In this document: positions 1-7,244 of the stretch, in pieces
How the letters are laid out: each line of letters opens with the position of its first letter
Numbering within the stretch: the stretch's first letter is position 1
NCBI GenBank assembly: GCA_937958475.1
Contig: CALFXR010000085.1
Location: 1-48,618, forward strand
Reading direction: 5' to 3'
From: an uncultured Mesorhizobium sp.
Lineage (GTDB): Bacteria; Pseudomonadota; Alphaproteobacteria; Rhizobiales; Rhizobiaceae
Length of the DNA stretch: 48,618 bases
Made by a program: the position numbers and the translations under genes
Notes under the pieces: model-generated
What the model was told of the DNA's origin: nothing
What the model saw: the letters and a program-made list of their open reading frames with translations, nothing else
Databases searched by the model: none

Positions 1-2
1 GC

Positions 3-74
3 TACATCGTGCTCGGCGCCGCGATCGTCATTCCGGCCTTCATTCTCCTGCGCATCCTCAGCCTGCGTCGCTGA
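3..74 (+). CDS. 3' end of a membrane protein (partial)
   Basis: An open frame enters from the left edge and stops at TGA 72-74. Only 23 residues are visible. They form one hydrophobic helix (IVLGAAIVIPAFILLRIL) followed by a short basic tail (SLRR), which fits the last transmembrane segment and cytoplasmic end of an inner-membrane protein. The family cannot be told from this fragment. Confidence 0.5.
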   Translation, partial: YIVLGAAIVIPAFILLRILSLRR

Positions 75-199
75 TCCCGATCCCGCCGGCGCTTCGGGAC
101 GCACCGCGCCGCGGTCCCGCCGGCCGTGCGCCGCATTGATGCCTGGTCGCCGTCGCGCGTATGGTGAGGTCCGGCGGGCGCTGGGGAGCGGCGGAGATC

Positions 200-928
200 A
201 TGGGCGGACGGACGGTTCTGCGGCGCGCGGTCAACCCGCTGCTGCGCAGGCTCGGGCTTCGGCTCGATGCGCTGCCGCCGCGGCACCGGAGGCCGCCGCA
301 CGTGCTCGTGCAACACCGGATCGACCTTCTCTTCGACGTCGGCGCCAACGAGGGCCAGTTCGCCGCGCAGGTGCGCGAACAGGGCTTTGCTGGACGGATC
401 GTCTCGTTCGAGCCCTTGCCGCAAGCGCATGCCGGGCTCGTGCGCAATGCACGCGGCGACGCCGGATGGACCGTCCATGACCGCGTCGCGCTCGGCGCCG
501 CGCCGGGCGATGCCCGCATCAACGTCTCCGCGAATTCGGTCAGTTCGTCGATCCTGCCGATGCTCGACGCCCACACTGCGGCCGCCCCCCGATCCGCCTA
601 TGTCGGCAGCGCCGCAACGCCGGTCCTGCCGCTCGACGCCGTCTACGACCGCTACCGCGGCGCCGGCGAAAGAGCCTTCCTCAAGATCGACACGCAGGGC
701 TTCGAGAGCGAGGTGCTGAAGGGCGCCGAGCGCAGCCTGGCTTCACTCGTCGGCGTCGAGATCGAGCTTTCCCTGGTGCCGCTCTACCGGGGCCAGGACC
801 TCTACCGGCATTTCCTTGACTTCTTCGAGGGCCGCGGTTTCGCCCTCTGGGATGTCGTCCCGGTGTTCCGCGATGGGCGCAGCGGCCGGCTCCTGCAGGT
901 CGACGCCGTCTTCGTGCGCCCCGACTGA
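200..928 (+). CDS. FkbM family SAM-dependent methyltransferase
   Basis: A 242-residue protein of the FkbM family, O-methyltransferases that often act on sugars or polyketides. The SAM-binding motif I is visible as LLFDVGANEGQFAAQ (about residues 42-56), followed by IVSFEPLP and, further on, FLKIDTQGFESEVLKGA, which is the FkbM signature K(I/L)DxxGxE. ATG 200 is preferred over the upstream GTG 161 because a purine-rich GGAG precedes it. The gene stands alone, so no substrate can be assigned. Confidence 0.85.
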   Translation: MGGRTVLRRAVNPLLRRLGLRLDALPPRHRRPPHVLVQHRIDLLFDVGANEGQFAAQVREQGFAGRIVSFEPLPQAHAGLVRNARGDAGWTVHDRVALGAAPGDARINVSANSVSSSILPMLDAHTAAAPRSAYVGSAATPVLPLDAVYDRYRGAGERAFLKIDTQGFESEVLKGAERSLASLVGVEIELSLVPLYRGQDLYRHFLDFFEGRGFALWDVVPVFRDGRSGRLLQVDAVFVRPD

Positions 929-1085
929 CGACGCGGCATCGCGATGGGAATCCGATCGTTTCAGGGGGATGGAATCCTCGACCCCCTCCAATAAGATCAA
1001 CGCTTTCCGCGATTTCCACCCTCGTTTTCTCCCCCTCCCGAAATCCTGCTTCACAATGGCGGCAGGTTTTTGCGGAGGGCCCGGC

Positions 1086-1496
1086 ATGGCGGGTGCATGG
1101 CGAAACGACCGGATGCTGCTGCGGATTGCGGCAGTCCTCGTCGCGCTGTCGCTCGTCGCCGAGCGTGCCGCCGGCCGCTCCTTCCCCGTCCGGTTCCTCC
1201 TCCTTGCCATCCTGCGGCGCGCCGATGCCGTGGCGACGGCCTTCGTCGCCGGGACGGCGTGCATCGACTGGGCGGATCTCGGTGAAGCCCCCGGGATGCA
1301 CGGCCAGCCGGTCGAGGCCGCGTGGCTCGCCCTGCGCCTGCGCATGCTGGCCGCCATCCTTTGCGATCTCGTCGACGCGGACTGCCGCGCCGCCGTCCGG
1401 CATCTCTTCGCCGGCGTCGCGCCCGACGGCGCCGAGCCCGTCCTGCTCCTCTTCTTCCCCGTCCGACCGCGGTTCCGTCCCTACGACACGTCGTGA
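1086..1496 (+). CDS. hypothetical protein with N-terminal hydrophobic segments
   Basis: A 136-residue frame preceded by GGAGGG about 5 nt before ATG 1086. It has two hydrophobic stretches, LLRIAAVLVALSLVAERAA and FLLLAILRRADAVATAFVA, then a mixed C-terminal part ending RPRFRPYDTS. No family is recognised. It runs convergently towards the deacetylase-like gene and ends 23 nt before that gene's stop. The good ribosome site and hydrophobic pattern favour a real gene; the lack of any known motif keeps confidence moderate. Confidence 0.5.
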   Translation: MAGAWRNDRMLLRIAAVLVALSLVAERAAGRSFPVRFLLLAILRRADAVATAFVAGTACIDWADLGEAPGMHGQPVEAAWLALRLRMLAAILCDLVDADCRAAVRHLFAGVAPDGAEPVLLLFFPVRPRFRPYDTS

Positions 1497-1519
1497 TGCC
1501 GGTATCCGAAGGACCTGGC

Positions 1520-2422
1520 TCAGGCGAATTCGTCCGCCACCTCGAAGAGGATCGCGTGGCGCCCAGCCAGTGCCTCGATATCGCCCGAATAGCCGCCGCC
1601 GATGACGCCGCAGACGGCGGCGCCGCGCGTGCGGAAATGGTCGATCGCGATGCGGTCGCGCGCGCGCAGGCCGTCGTCGCTCAGCGCCATCCGTCCGAGC
1701 CGGTCGTCGCGGTGCGGGTCGACGCCGGCATTGTAGAAGACGAGGTCGGGCCGGACCCGCTCGTCCAGCATGCCGAGCGCCGCGCGCAGGGTCTCCAGAT
1801 AGGCCTCGTCGCCGGTGCCGTCGGGCAGGCCGATGTCGAGGTCTGAGGCGATCTTGCGCACCGGGTAGTTGCGCTCGCCATGGAGCGAGAAGGTGAAGAC
1901 GCGGTCGTCGCCGGCGAAGATGTCGGCCGTGCCGTCGCCCTGGTGGACGTCGAGGTCGAGCACCAGGATCTGCCCGCCGTAGCCCTCGTTCACGAGGACC
2001 GATGCGGCCACGCCCACGTCGTTCAACGTGCAGAAGCCCGCGCCCTGGGCCCGCCGGGCGTGGTGGCTGCCGCCGGCCGTGTTGCAGGCGATGCCGTGTT
2101 CCAGCGCCAGCCTCGCCGCAAGCAGCGTCCCTGCCGTGGCGAGCTGCGCGCGCCGCGAGACCCGCTCGTCGACCGCGAAGCCGATCTCGCGCTCGATCGG
2201 CTTCGGCACCGAGCAGGACAATACCTGGCCGACATAGGCGGGGTCGTGGGCGAGATCGAGCCAGCGCGCCGGCGCCGGCGCGGTCGTCCTCAGCTTGGCG
2301 CCCGTCGCCAGTCCGGTCCGCGCCAGCCGCTCCATCAGGGCCCGGTACTTGCCCATCGGAAAACGGTGCGTGACCGGAAATCCGGCGTCGTAGTCGGGGT
2401 GGTGCACGATCGGCAAGGCCAT
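1520..2422 (-). CDS. histone deacetylase family protein (acetylpolyamine amidohydrolase-like)
   Basis: A 300-residue class II-type HDAC-fold hydrolase. The family removes acetyl or related acyl groups from amines with an active-site zinc. Visible motifs are GGSHHARRAQGAGFCTLND (paired catalytic histidines and the GFC loop), VLDLDVHQGDGTADIF (zinc-binding Asp/His) and NAGVDPHRDDRLG near the C-terminus. ATG 2422 (MALPIVHHPDYD) is chosen over an upstream ATG at 2437 because GGGGCGG precedes it and the protein aligns from there. It is divergent from the MATE gene. Bacterial substrates are usually acetylpolyamines or unknown. Confidence 0.85.
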   Translation of the reverse strand: MALPIVHHPDYDAGFPVTHRFPMGKYRALMERLARTGLATGAKLRTTAPAPARWLDLAHDPAYVGQVLSCSVPKPIEREIGFAVDERVSRRAQLATAGTLLAARLALEHGIACNTAGGSHHARRAQGAGFCTLNDVGVAASVLVNEGYGGQILVLDLDVHQGDGTADIFAGDDRVFTFSLHGERNYPVRKIASDLDIGLPDGTGDEAYLETLRAALGMLDERVRPDLVFYNAGVDPHRDDRLGRMALSDDGLRARDRIAIDHFRTRGAAVCGVIGGGYSGDIEALAGRHAILFEVADEFA

Positions 2423-2550
2423 GCCGCCCCATAGCACGGCCGCCTGTCAGGAGCGTAGGCCCGCCTGCGCCGCCCGGCTTGCCCGCCGCCGCCGCGGGCC
2501 CTATTCAGATTCGACCGGGGCGGCCGCCCTGCAGAGTCGCGGGAGCTCCG

Positions 2551-3897
2551 GTGGATCGGCACAATCCCTCCGTCGAACGGCGTTTCACGGTGTCGCACCG
2601 GCTGGTGCTCGGCATCGCCGTGCCGATGATGGTCGCCTATCTGACGACGCCGCTGATCGGCGTGGTCGATACCGCGGTCGTCGGCCAGTACGGCGACGCC
2701 GCGCTGATCGGCGGCCTCGCCGCCGGCGCCATCGTCTTCGACCTGGTCTTCGCCACCTTCAACTTCCTCCGCTCCGGCACGACCGGCCTCGTCGCGCAGG
2801 CCATGGGGCGGGGCGACGCGCTCGAGGAGCAGGCCGTGTTCTGGCGGGCGCTGGCGCTCGCGGTCGCAGCCGGCGTGGTGCTCGCCCTGCTCGCGCCGGC
2901 CTTCATCCTGGCCGGAATCTGGTTCCTCGACGCCGAGCCGCGCGTCAACGAGGCGATGGCGACCTATATCGGCATCCGCATCCTCGCCGCGCCCTTCGCG
3001 CTCGCCAACTACGCCATCCTCGGCTACGTGCTCGGCCGCGGCGAGGCCGGGCTCGGGCTCGGGCTGCAGGTCGTCCTCAACGGAACCAACGTCGCGCTGT
3101 CGATCCTCTTCGGGCTCGAGTTCGGCTGGCAGATCGCCGGCGTCGCCTGGGGAACGGTGTGCGGCGAGGTCCTCGCCACGATCGTCGGCATGGCCATCCT
3201 CTATCCCCGTTTCCGGAAGAATCCCCGGCCCACCCTGCAACGCATCGGCGCCGTCGATGCGATCGTCCGTATGCTGACGCTCAATCGCGATATCATGATC
3301 CGCTCCTTCGCGCTGCTTGCCGCCTTCGCCCTCTTCGCCCGCCAGGGCGCGCAGTTCGGCACGACGACACTCGCCGCCAACGCGGTGCTGATGAACTTCT
3401 TCCTCGTCGGCGGCTACTTCCTCGACGGCTTCGCCACCGCGGCCGAGCAGCTCGCCGGCCGCGCCATCGGCGCCCGCGACCGCACCGCCTTCTCGCGCGC
3501 GGTCCTGCTTTCGACCGGCTGGGGTTTCGGCCTAGCCGTCGTCACGACGCTGCTCTTCCTCGTCCTCGGCGGCCACTTCATCGCGATCGTCACGACGGCG
3601 GCGGACGTCAGGGCGGAGGCCGAGGCCTATCTCGCCTGGGCGGCGTTCACCGCGGTGAGCGGCGTCCTCGCCTTCGCCATGGACGGCGTCTTCATCGGCG
3701 CGACCTGGTCGCGCGACATGCGCAACATGATGCTCGCCTCCTTCGCGATCTTCTGGGCGGCGCTCGTCGTGCTCAGCGACCGCTTCGGCAACCACGGCCT
3801 GTGGGCGGCCCTGCACATCTTCCTGCTGGTCCGTGGCTTCAGCCTGCTGTCGATCGTGCCGGCGCGGACGCGCAGCACGTTCCGGCTGACCGGCTAG
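2551..3897 (+). CDS. MATE family efflux transporter (DinF type)
   Basis: A 448-residue inner-membrane exporter with about 12 hydrophobic segments. The family exports cationic drugs or metabolites in exchange for H+ or Na+. The first helix region reads LVLGIAVPMMVAYLTTPLIGVVDTAVVG, a standard MATE N-terminus, and a second MatE half begins near DIMIRSFALLAAFALFARQGAQFG. GTG 2551 is chosen because GGGAG stands just before it at 2541-2545 and the upstream extension is proline/arginine-rich and unconserved in appearance. Its TAG stop overlaps the convergent pyrD stop by 3 nt. Confidence 0.88.
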   Translation: MDRHNPSVERRFTVSHRLVLGIAVPMMVAYLTTPLIGVVDTAVVGQYGDAALIGGLAAGAIVFDLVFATFNFLRSGTTGLVAQAMGRGDALEEQAVFWRALALAVAAGVVLALLAPAFILAGIWFLDAEPRVNEAMATYIGIRILAAPFALANYAILGYVLGRGEAGLGLGLQVVLNGTNVALSILFGLEFGWQIAGVAWGTVCGEVLATIVGMAILYPRFRKNPRPTLQRIGAVDAIVRMLTLNRDIMIRSFALLAAFALFARQGAQFGTTTLAANAVLMNFFLVGGYFLDGFATAAEQLAGRAIGARDRTAFSRAVLLSTGWGFGLAVVTTLLFLVLGGHFIAIVTTAADVRAEAEAYLAWAAFTAVSGVLAFAMDGVFIGATWSRDMRNMMLASFAIFWAALVVLSDRFGNHGLWAALHIFLLVRGFSLLSIVPARTRSTFRLTG

Positions 3898-4991
3898 TCT
3901 CCGGCCAGCCGGCGGTCGGCCCAGCGGTCCATCGTGCTGCCGCGGATCTCGGCGATCGACCGGAGCCCCTCCCGCTCGGTGAAGTCGGCCATGCCTTGGA
4001 CGATCCGCCCCGGCAGTCCGGGCCCGGCGTAGATCATGCCGGTGTAGAGCTGGACGAGATCGGCCCCGGCCCGGATCTTCTCCAATGCGGTCTCCGTCGA
4101 GTCCACGCCGCCGACGCCGACGAGGACCCGCTGCGGCCCGAGCAGGCGGCGCATCCGGGCGAGCACGGTCGTCGAGAGGTCGAACAGCGGTCTTCCCGAA
4201 AGGCCTCCCGTTTCGGCCGCGTGCGCGCGGTTCCTCAGCGCCGGCCGCGAGATCGTCGTGTTGGAGACGATGACCCCGTCGACGCCCTTGTCGCCGACTT
4301 CCGCCGCGATGTCCTCCAGGTCCGCTTGGTGCAGGTCGGGCGCGATCTTGAGGAGGATGGGCGTCCGCCGTCCCGCTCCCGCGACCGCGTCCCGCGCGGC
4401 GACCACCCTGGCGAGCAGCTCGCCCAGCGCTCCCCTGGCCTGCATGTCGCGCAGGCCCGGCGTGTTCGGCGAGGAGATGTTGACCGTCAGGTAGCTGGCG
4501 AGCGCGGCGAAGCGGGACACGCCGGCCTCGTAGTCGGCGATCCGGTCGGCGCTGTCCTTGTTGGCGCCGATGTTGACCCCGACGATTCCGCCGCGACCGG
4601 ACCGCGCCGACAGTCTCGCAAAGGCTCGGTCGTGTCCCTCGTTGTTGAAGCCGAGCCGGTTGATGACGGCTTTGTCCTCGGTGAGCCGGAAGATGCGCGG
4701 CTTCGGATTGCCCGCCTGCGGGCGCGGCGTCACCGTGCCCACCTCGGCGAAGCCGAAGCCGAGCGCCAGGAGCGCGTCCGGCACCTCGGCGTTCTTGTCG
4801 TAGCCTGCCGCCATCCCGAGCGGATTGGGGAAGTCGAGGCCGCACGCGCTCGTCTTCAGCCGCGGCGACTGCGCGCCCCGGCAACGTCCGGCGAGCCCCG
4901 TCGCCAGCGCCGTGATCGAGAGACCATGGGCCGTCTCGGGATCGAATGTGAAGAGCGCGCGCTGGCCGAGCCGCTCGAAGAGCTTCTTCAT
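3894..4991 (-). CDS. pyrD: dihydroorotate dehydrogenase (quinone), class 2
   Basis: A 365-residue FMN enzyme of pyrimidine synthesis that oxidises dihydroorotate to orotate with membrane quinone as acceptor. The amphipathic N-terminal helix of class 2 enzymes is visible (MKKLFERLGQRALFTFDPETAHG). Further motifs are NPLGMAAGYDKNAE, GTVTPRPQAGNPKPR, RLGFNNEG, VNISSPNTPGLR with the class 2 catalytic serine, IVSNTTISRP and LVGVGGVDS. ATG 4991 overlaps the DUF952 stop by 4 nt (ATGA), so the two genes are translationally coupled. Confidence 0.96.
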   Translation of the reverse strand: MKKLFERLGQRALFTFDPETAHGLSITALATGLAGRCRGAQSPRLKTSACGLDFPNPLGMAAGYDKNAEVPDALLALGFGFAEVGTVTPRPQAGNPKPRIFRLTEDKAVINRLGFNNEGHDRAFARLSARSGRGGIVGVNIGANKDSADRIADYEAGVSRFAALASYLTVNISSPNTPGLRDMQARGALGELLARVVAARDAVAGAGRRTPILLKIAPDLHQADLEDIAAEVGDKGVDGVIVSNTTISRPALRNRAHAAETGGLSGRPLFDLSTTVLARMRRLLGPQRVLVGVGGVDSTETALEKIRAGADLVQLYTGMIYAGPGLPGRIVQGMADFTEREGLRSIAEIRGSTMDRWADRRLAGD

Positions 4992-5335
4992 CGGTCGAGC
5001 ACCGGGAAGACGTGGACGCCCGCCGCATCGAGCGGCAGCGGTTTCACCCAGGCGACCGCCGAAAGCGGCATCGGCCCGTAGAGATGCGGGAACAGCGCCC
5101 CGCCGCGGGAAACCTCGTATTTCAGCGCCGGTCCCAGCCGCTCGGCGTCGACGGCGACGAGCAGGAGGTCGCGCTGCCCGGCGAAATGCTTCGCCGCCGT
5201 CTCGACCGCCTGGTCGGCGGTCGAGAAATGGATGAAGCCGTCGGCGTGGTCGATCGGCGCGCCGTCGAAAACGCCGGCCGCCTCGGCTTCGCGCCACAGG
5301 TCGACCGGGCAGATCTTGTAGATGATGCGTTGCAT
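4988..5335 (-). CDS. DUF952 domain protein
   Basis: A 115-residue DUF952 protein. The family is recognised by IYKICPVDLWREAEAAGVF, DGFIHFSTADQAVETAAKHF and LFPHLYGPMPLSAV. Its biochemical function is unknown. It sits directly before pyrD with a 4-nt overlap, an arrangement known from other alphaproteobacteria. The start at 5335 gives the expected family length; the longer frame upstream is not family-like. Confidence 0.88.
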   Translation of the reverse strand: MQRIIYKICPVDLWREAEAAGVFDGAPIDHADGFIHFSTADQAVETAAKHFAGQRDLLLVAVDAERLGPALKYEVSRGGALFPHLYGPMPLSAVAWVKPLPLDAAGVHVFPVLDR

Positions 5336-5450
5336 GCGCGCCCTATAGTCGGATTGCGGCGGCGGGAAAAGGAGAACGCGCCCGCCACTTCGTATTTTGG
5401 TCGCATTGGAGGCGCATGTCGGCCACGGGTCCGATCGACTGGAGGGCGCG

Positions 5451-5885
5451 ATGAGACGGCTGATCCTGCTTGCCATGCTGGCCTTTGCCGCCGCGCCTGC
5501 CGCGGCCGGGGACGAAGGCCGTTTCCGCCTGGAGAAGACGCCCGACGGCTACGTGCGGATGGACACGAAGACGGGCGAGATGTCGCTGTGCGAGATGCGC
5601 GGCGGGCAACTGGTCTGCAAGCTCGCCGCCGACGAGCGCTCGGCTCTTCAGGACGAAATCGATCGCCTGTCGACGCGCCTCTCCGGGATCGAGGAGCGCC
5701 TCGCCAAGATCGAGGAGAACCCGATCGTGAAGCCCGAGAACCTGCTGCCGTCCGAGGAGGAGTTCCAGCGCTCCCTCGGCATGATGGAGCAGTTCTTCCG
5801 CAAGTTCATGGGAATCGTGAAGGACATGGACAAGGAAGTCGACGACGGGGAGGGCAAGGAAACGACCCCTCCGCAGAAGACCTGA
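5451..5885 (+). CDS. secreted or periplasmic coiled-coil hypothetical protein
   Basis: A 144-residue protein starting at ATG 5451 after GGAGGG. It opens with a clear Sec signal peptide (MRRLILLAMLAFAAAPAAAG, likely cleaved after AAA). The mature part has a small region with two cysteines (LCEMRGGQLVCKLAADE), then a charged coiled-coil stretch (about residues 60-90, ALQDEIDRLSTRLSGIEERL) and an acidic, Lys-rich C-terminus. No domain of known function is recognised. Envelope location is inferred from the signal peptide only. Confidence 0.72.
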   Translation: MRRLILLAMLAFAAAPAAAGDEGRFRLEKTPDGYVRMDTKTGEMSLCEMRGGQLVCKLAADERSALQDEIDRLSTRLSGIEERLAKIEENPIVKPENLLPSEEEFQRSLGMMEQFFRKFMGIVKDMDKEVDDGEGKETTPPQKT

Positions 5886-5907
5886 GGCCCCCGCGTCGGC
5901 CGGCCGG

Positions 5908-6327
5908 TCAGCCGGCGGGCGGCAGATGCGCGTGGCGGGCCGCCTCGGGATCGAACGGCTCGAAACCGAAGGCGCTGAACACCAGCGAGATGGCGAAGAG
6001 CGCGCAGGCGGTCAGCAGCGCGAACTGCGCATACCGTCCATAGACCTCGCGCATCACCGTGGCGAAGACGAAACGCGCATGCTGATCGAGCGGTCGCGAC
6101 GTCTCGTCGAGGTAGAGCCAGACCTCCGTCGTTTTCGGATTCTGCCGGGTCGACGCCATCGCCTTCCACATCAGCACGGTGGCCATCAGCAGCGTCGCCA
6201 CCGCGCCCGAGCGGAATGCCGACACCGGGCTGAAGGAGAAGCCGACCATGATGCAGCCGATGGCCAGCGCCCCGAACATCACGGCGCGACCGACGCACAT
6301 CACGGCTATCTCGCGAATCTTCTCCAT
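5908..6327 (-). CDS. small inner-membrane hypothetical protein
   Basis: A 139-residue protein with an estimated three membrane segments: AVMFGALAIGCIMVGFSFSP, GAVATLLMATVLMWKAMA and QFALLTACALFAISLVFSAFGF. ATG 6327 is chosen because GGAGAGG stands immediately upstream; a second in-frame ATG lies at 6345. It is divergent from the response regulator gene. No family is recognised. The C-terminal tail is rich in His, Pro and Ala. Confidence 0.7.
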   Translation of the reverse strand: MEKIREIAVMCVGRAVMFGALAIGCIMVGFSFSPVSAFRSGAVATLLMATVLMWKAMASTRQNPKTTEVWLYLDETSRPLDQHARFVFATVMREVYGRYAQFALLTACALFAISLVFSAFGFEPFDPEAARHAHLPPAG

Positions 6328-6376
6328 TCGCCTCTCCGCAAGCATTCCGGCGATTGTGCCGACGCTGTCGTGCCGA

Positions 6377-6394
6377 CGGCAAGTAAATTTGCCG
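6377..6394. promoter_or_regulatory. inverted repeat in divergent intergenic region
   Basis: CGGCAA-GTAAAT-TTGCCG, a perfect 6-bp inverted repeat with an AT-rich centre, lies between the small membrane protein gene and the response regulator gene. It could be an operator for either. It is a single copy in the window, so this remains a weak call. Confidence 0.25.
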
Positions 6395-6474
6395 CCATCG
6401 ACGGTGCCAACCGTTCCACGGGGCTTTGGTTCCGCAGAAACAGGTGTGTGACTGCGTTTCGGCCGCTTTGCGTC

Positions 6475-6502
6475 TTGAAAAGATCGCCCTGCACCGCATA
6501 AT
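6475..6502 (+). promoter_or_regulatory. candidate sigma-70 promoter of the response regulator gene
   Basis: TTGAAA (6475-6480), 16-bp spacer, CATAAT (6497-6502). This lies 27-48 nt before the two possible GTG starts of the LuxR-type regulator. The prediction rests on consensus match only. Confidence 0.4.
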
Positions 6503-6549
6503 CCAGGGACCCCGCGCAACAGAACGCGGTGTATCGACGGGAGGGGCGT

Positions 6550-7209
6550 GTGCCTGGAGGTTATAGGTTCGTCATCGCGGACGATCACCCTCTCTTTCGG
6601 GGTGCGCTGAAACAGGCGCTGGCCGTGCTCGGCGAGAACACCGAGATCGTCGAGGCCGGCAGTTTCGAAACCACGAAAGCGGCGGTCACCGGCATGGAGG
6701 ACATCGATCTCGTCCTCCTCGACCTCTCCATGCCCGGCGCGAGCGGCCTGTCCGGCCTCGTCTCGCTGCGCGGCATAAGCCCCGACGTTCCGCTGATCGT
6801 CGTCTCGGCGCACGACGATCCCGAGACCATCCGCCGTGCGCTCGAACTCGGCGCGTCGGGCTTCATCTCGAAATCGGCGAGCATGGAAGAGATCCGCGCG
6901 TCCGTTCAGGTGGTCCTCGGCGGCGGTATCGCCGCTCCGTCCGGGATCGACCTCGGTGTCGAGCGCGATCCGGAAATGTCGGACCTGATCAGGCGCCTGC
7001 AGACTCTCACGCCGCAGCAGACCCGGGTGTTGAGCATGCTCGCCGAAGGCCTGCTCAACAAGCAGATCGCCTACGAGCTCGGCGTTTCTGAAGCGACCAT
7101 CAAGGCGCATGTCTCGGCGGTCCTGCAGAAGCTCGGCGTCGACAGCCGGACCCAGGCCGTGATCATGCTCGCCAAGATTGGAACCGACCCGCTGCAAGCC
7201 GCGACCTGA
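6550..7209 (+). CDS. LuxR/NarL-type response regulator
   Basis: A 219-residue two-component regulator. The receiver domain (about residues 5-120) shows the acidic pair in VIADDHPLF, the phosphoacceptor Asp58 in LVLLDLSMPG, the VVSAHDD switch Ser and K in FISKSAS. A LuxR helix-turn-helix follows (about 152-210): LTPQQTRVLSMLAEGLLNKQIAYELGVSEATIKAHVSAVLQKLGV. GTG 6550 is preferred because GGGAGGGG precedes it; GTG 6529 would add 7 residues. It ends 35 nt from the convergent hybrid kinase gene, and in many alphaproteobacteria this type of regulator is paired with such a kinase. Confidence 0.88.
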   Translation: MPGGYRFVIADDHPLFRGALKQALAVLGENTEIVEAGSFETTKAAVTGMEDIDLVLLDLSMPGASGLSGLVSLRGISPDVPLIVVSAHDDPETIRRALELGASGFISKSASMEEIRASVQVVLGGGIAAPSGIDLGVERDPEMSDLIRRLQTLTPQQTRVLSMLAEGLLNKQIAYELGVSEATIKAHVSAVLQKLGVDSRTQAVIMLAKIGTDPLQAAT

Positions 7210-7244
7210 CGGCGCCGCGGCCCGGTTCGGGGCATGGGATCCAC

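Noticed and set aside
681..2432. 583-codon frame on the minus strand
   Set aside because: Overlaps the deacetylase gene in another frame and the FkbM gene in antisense; no family features.
2421..5081. 886-codon frame on the plus strand
   Set aside because: Covers the MATE gene out of frame and pyrD in antisense; a shadow caused by high GC.
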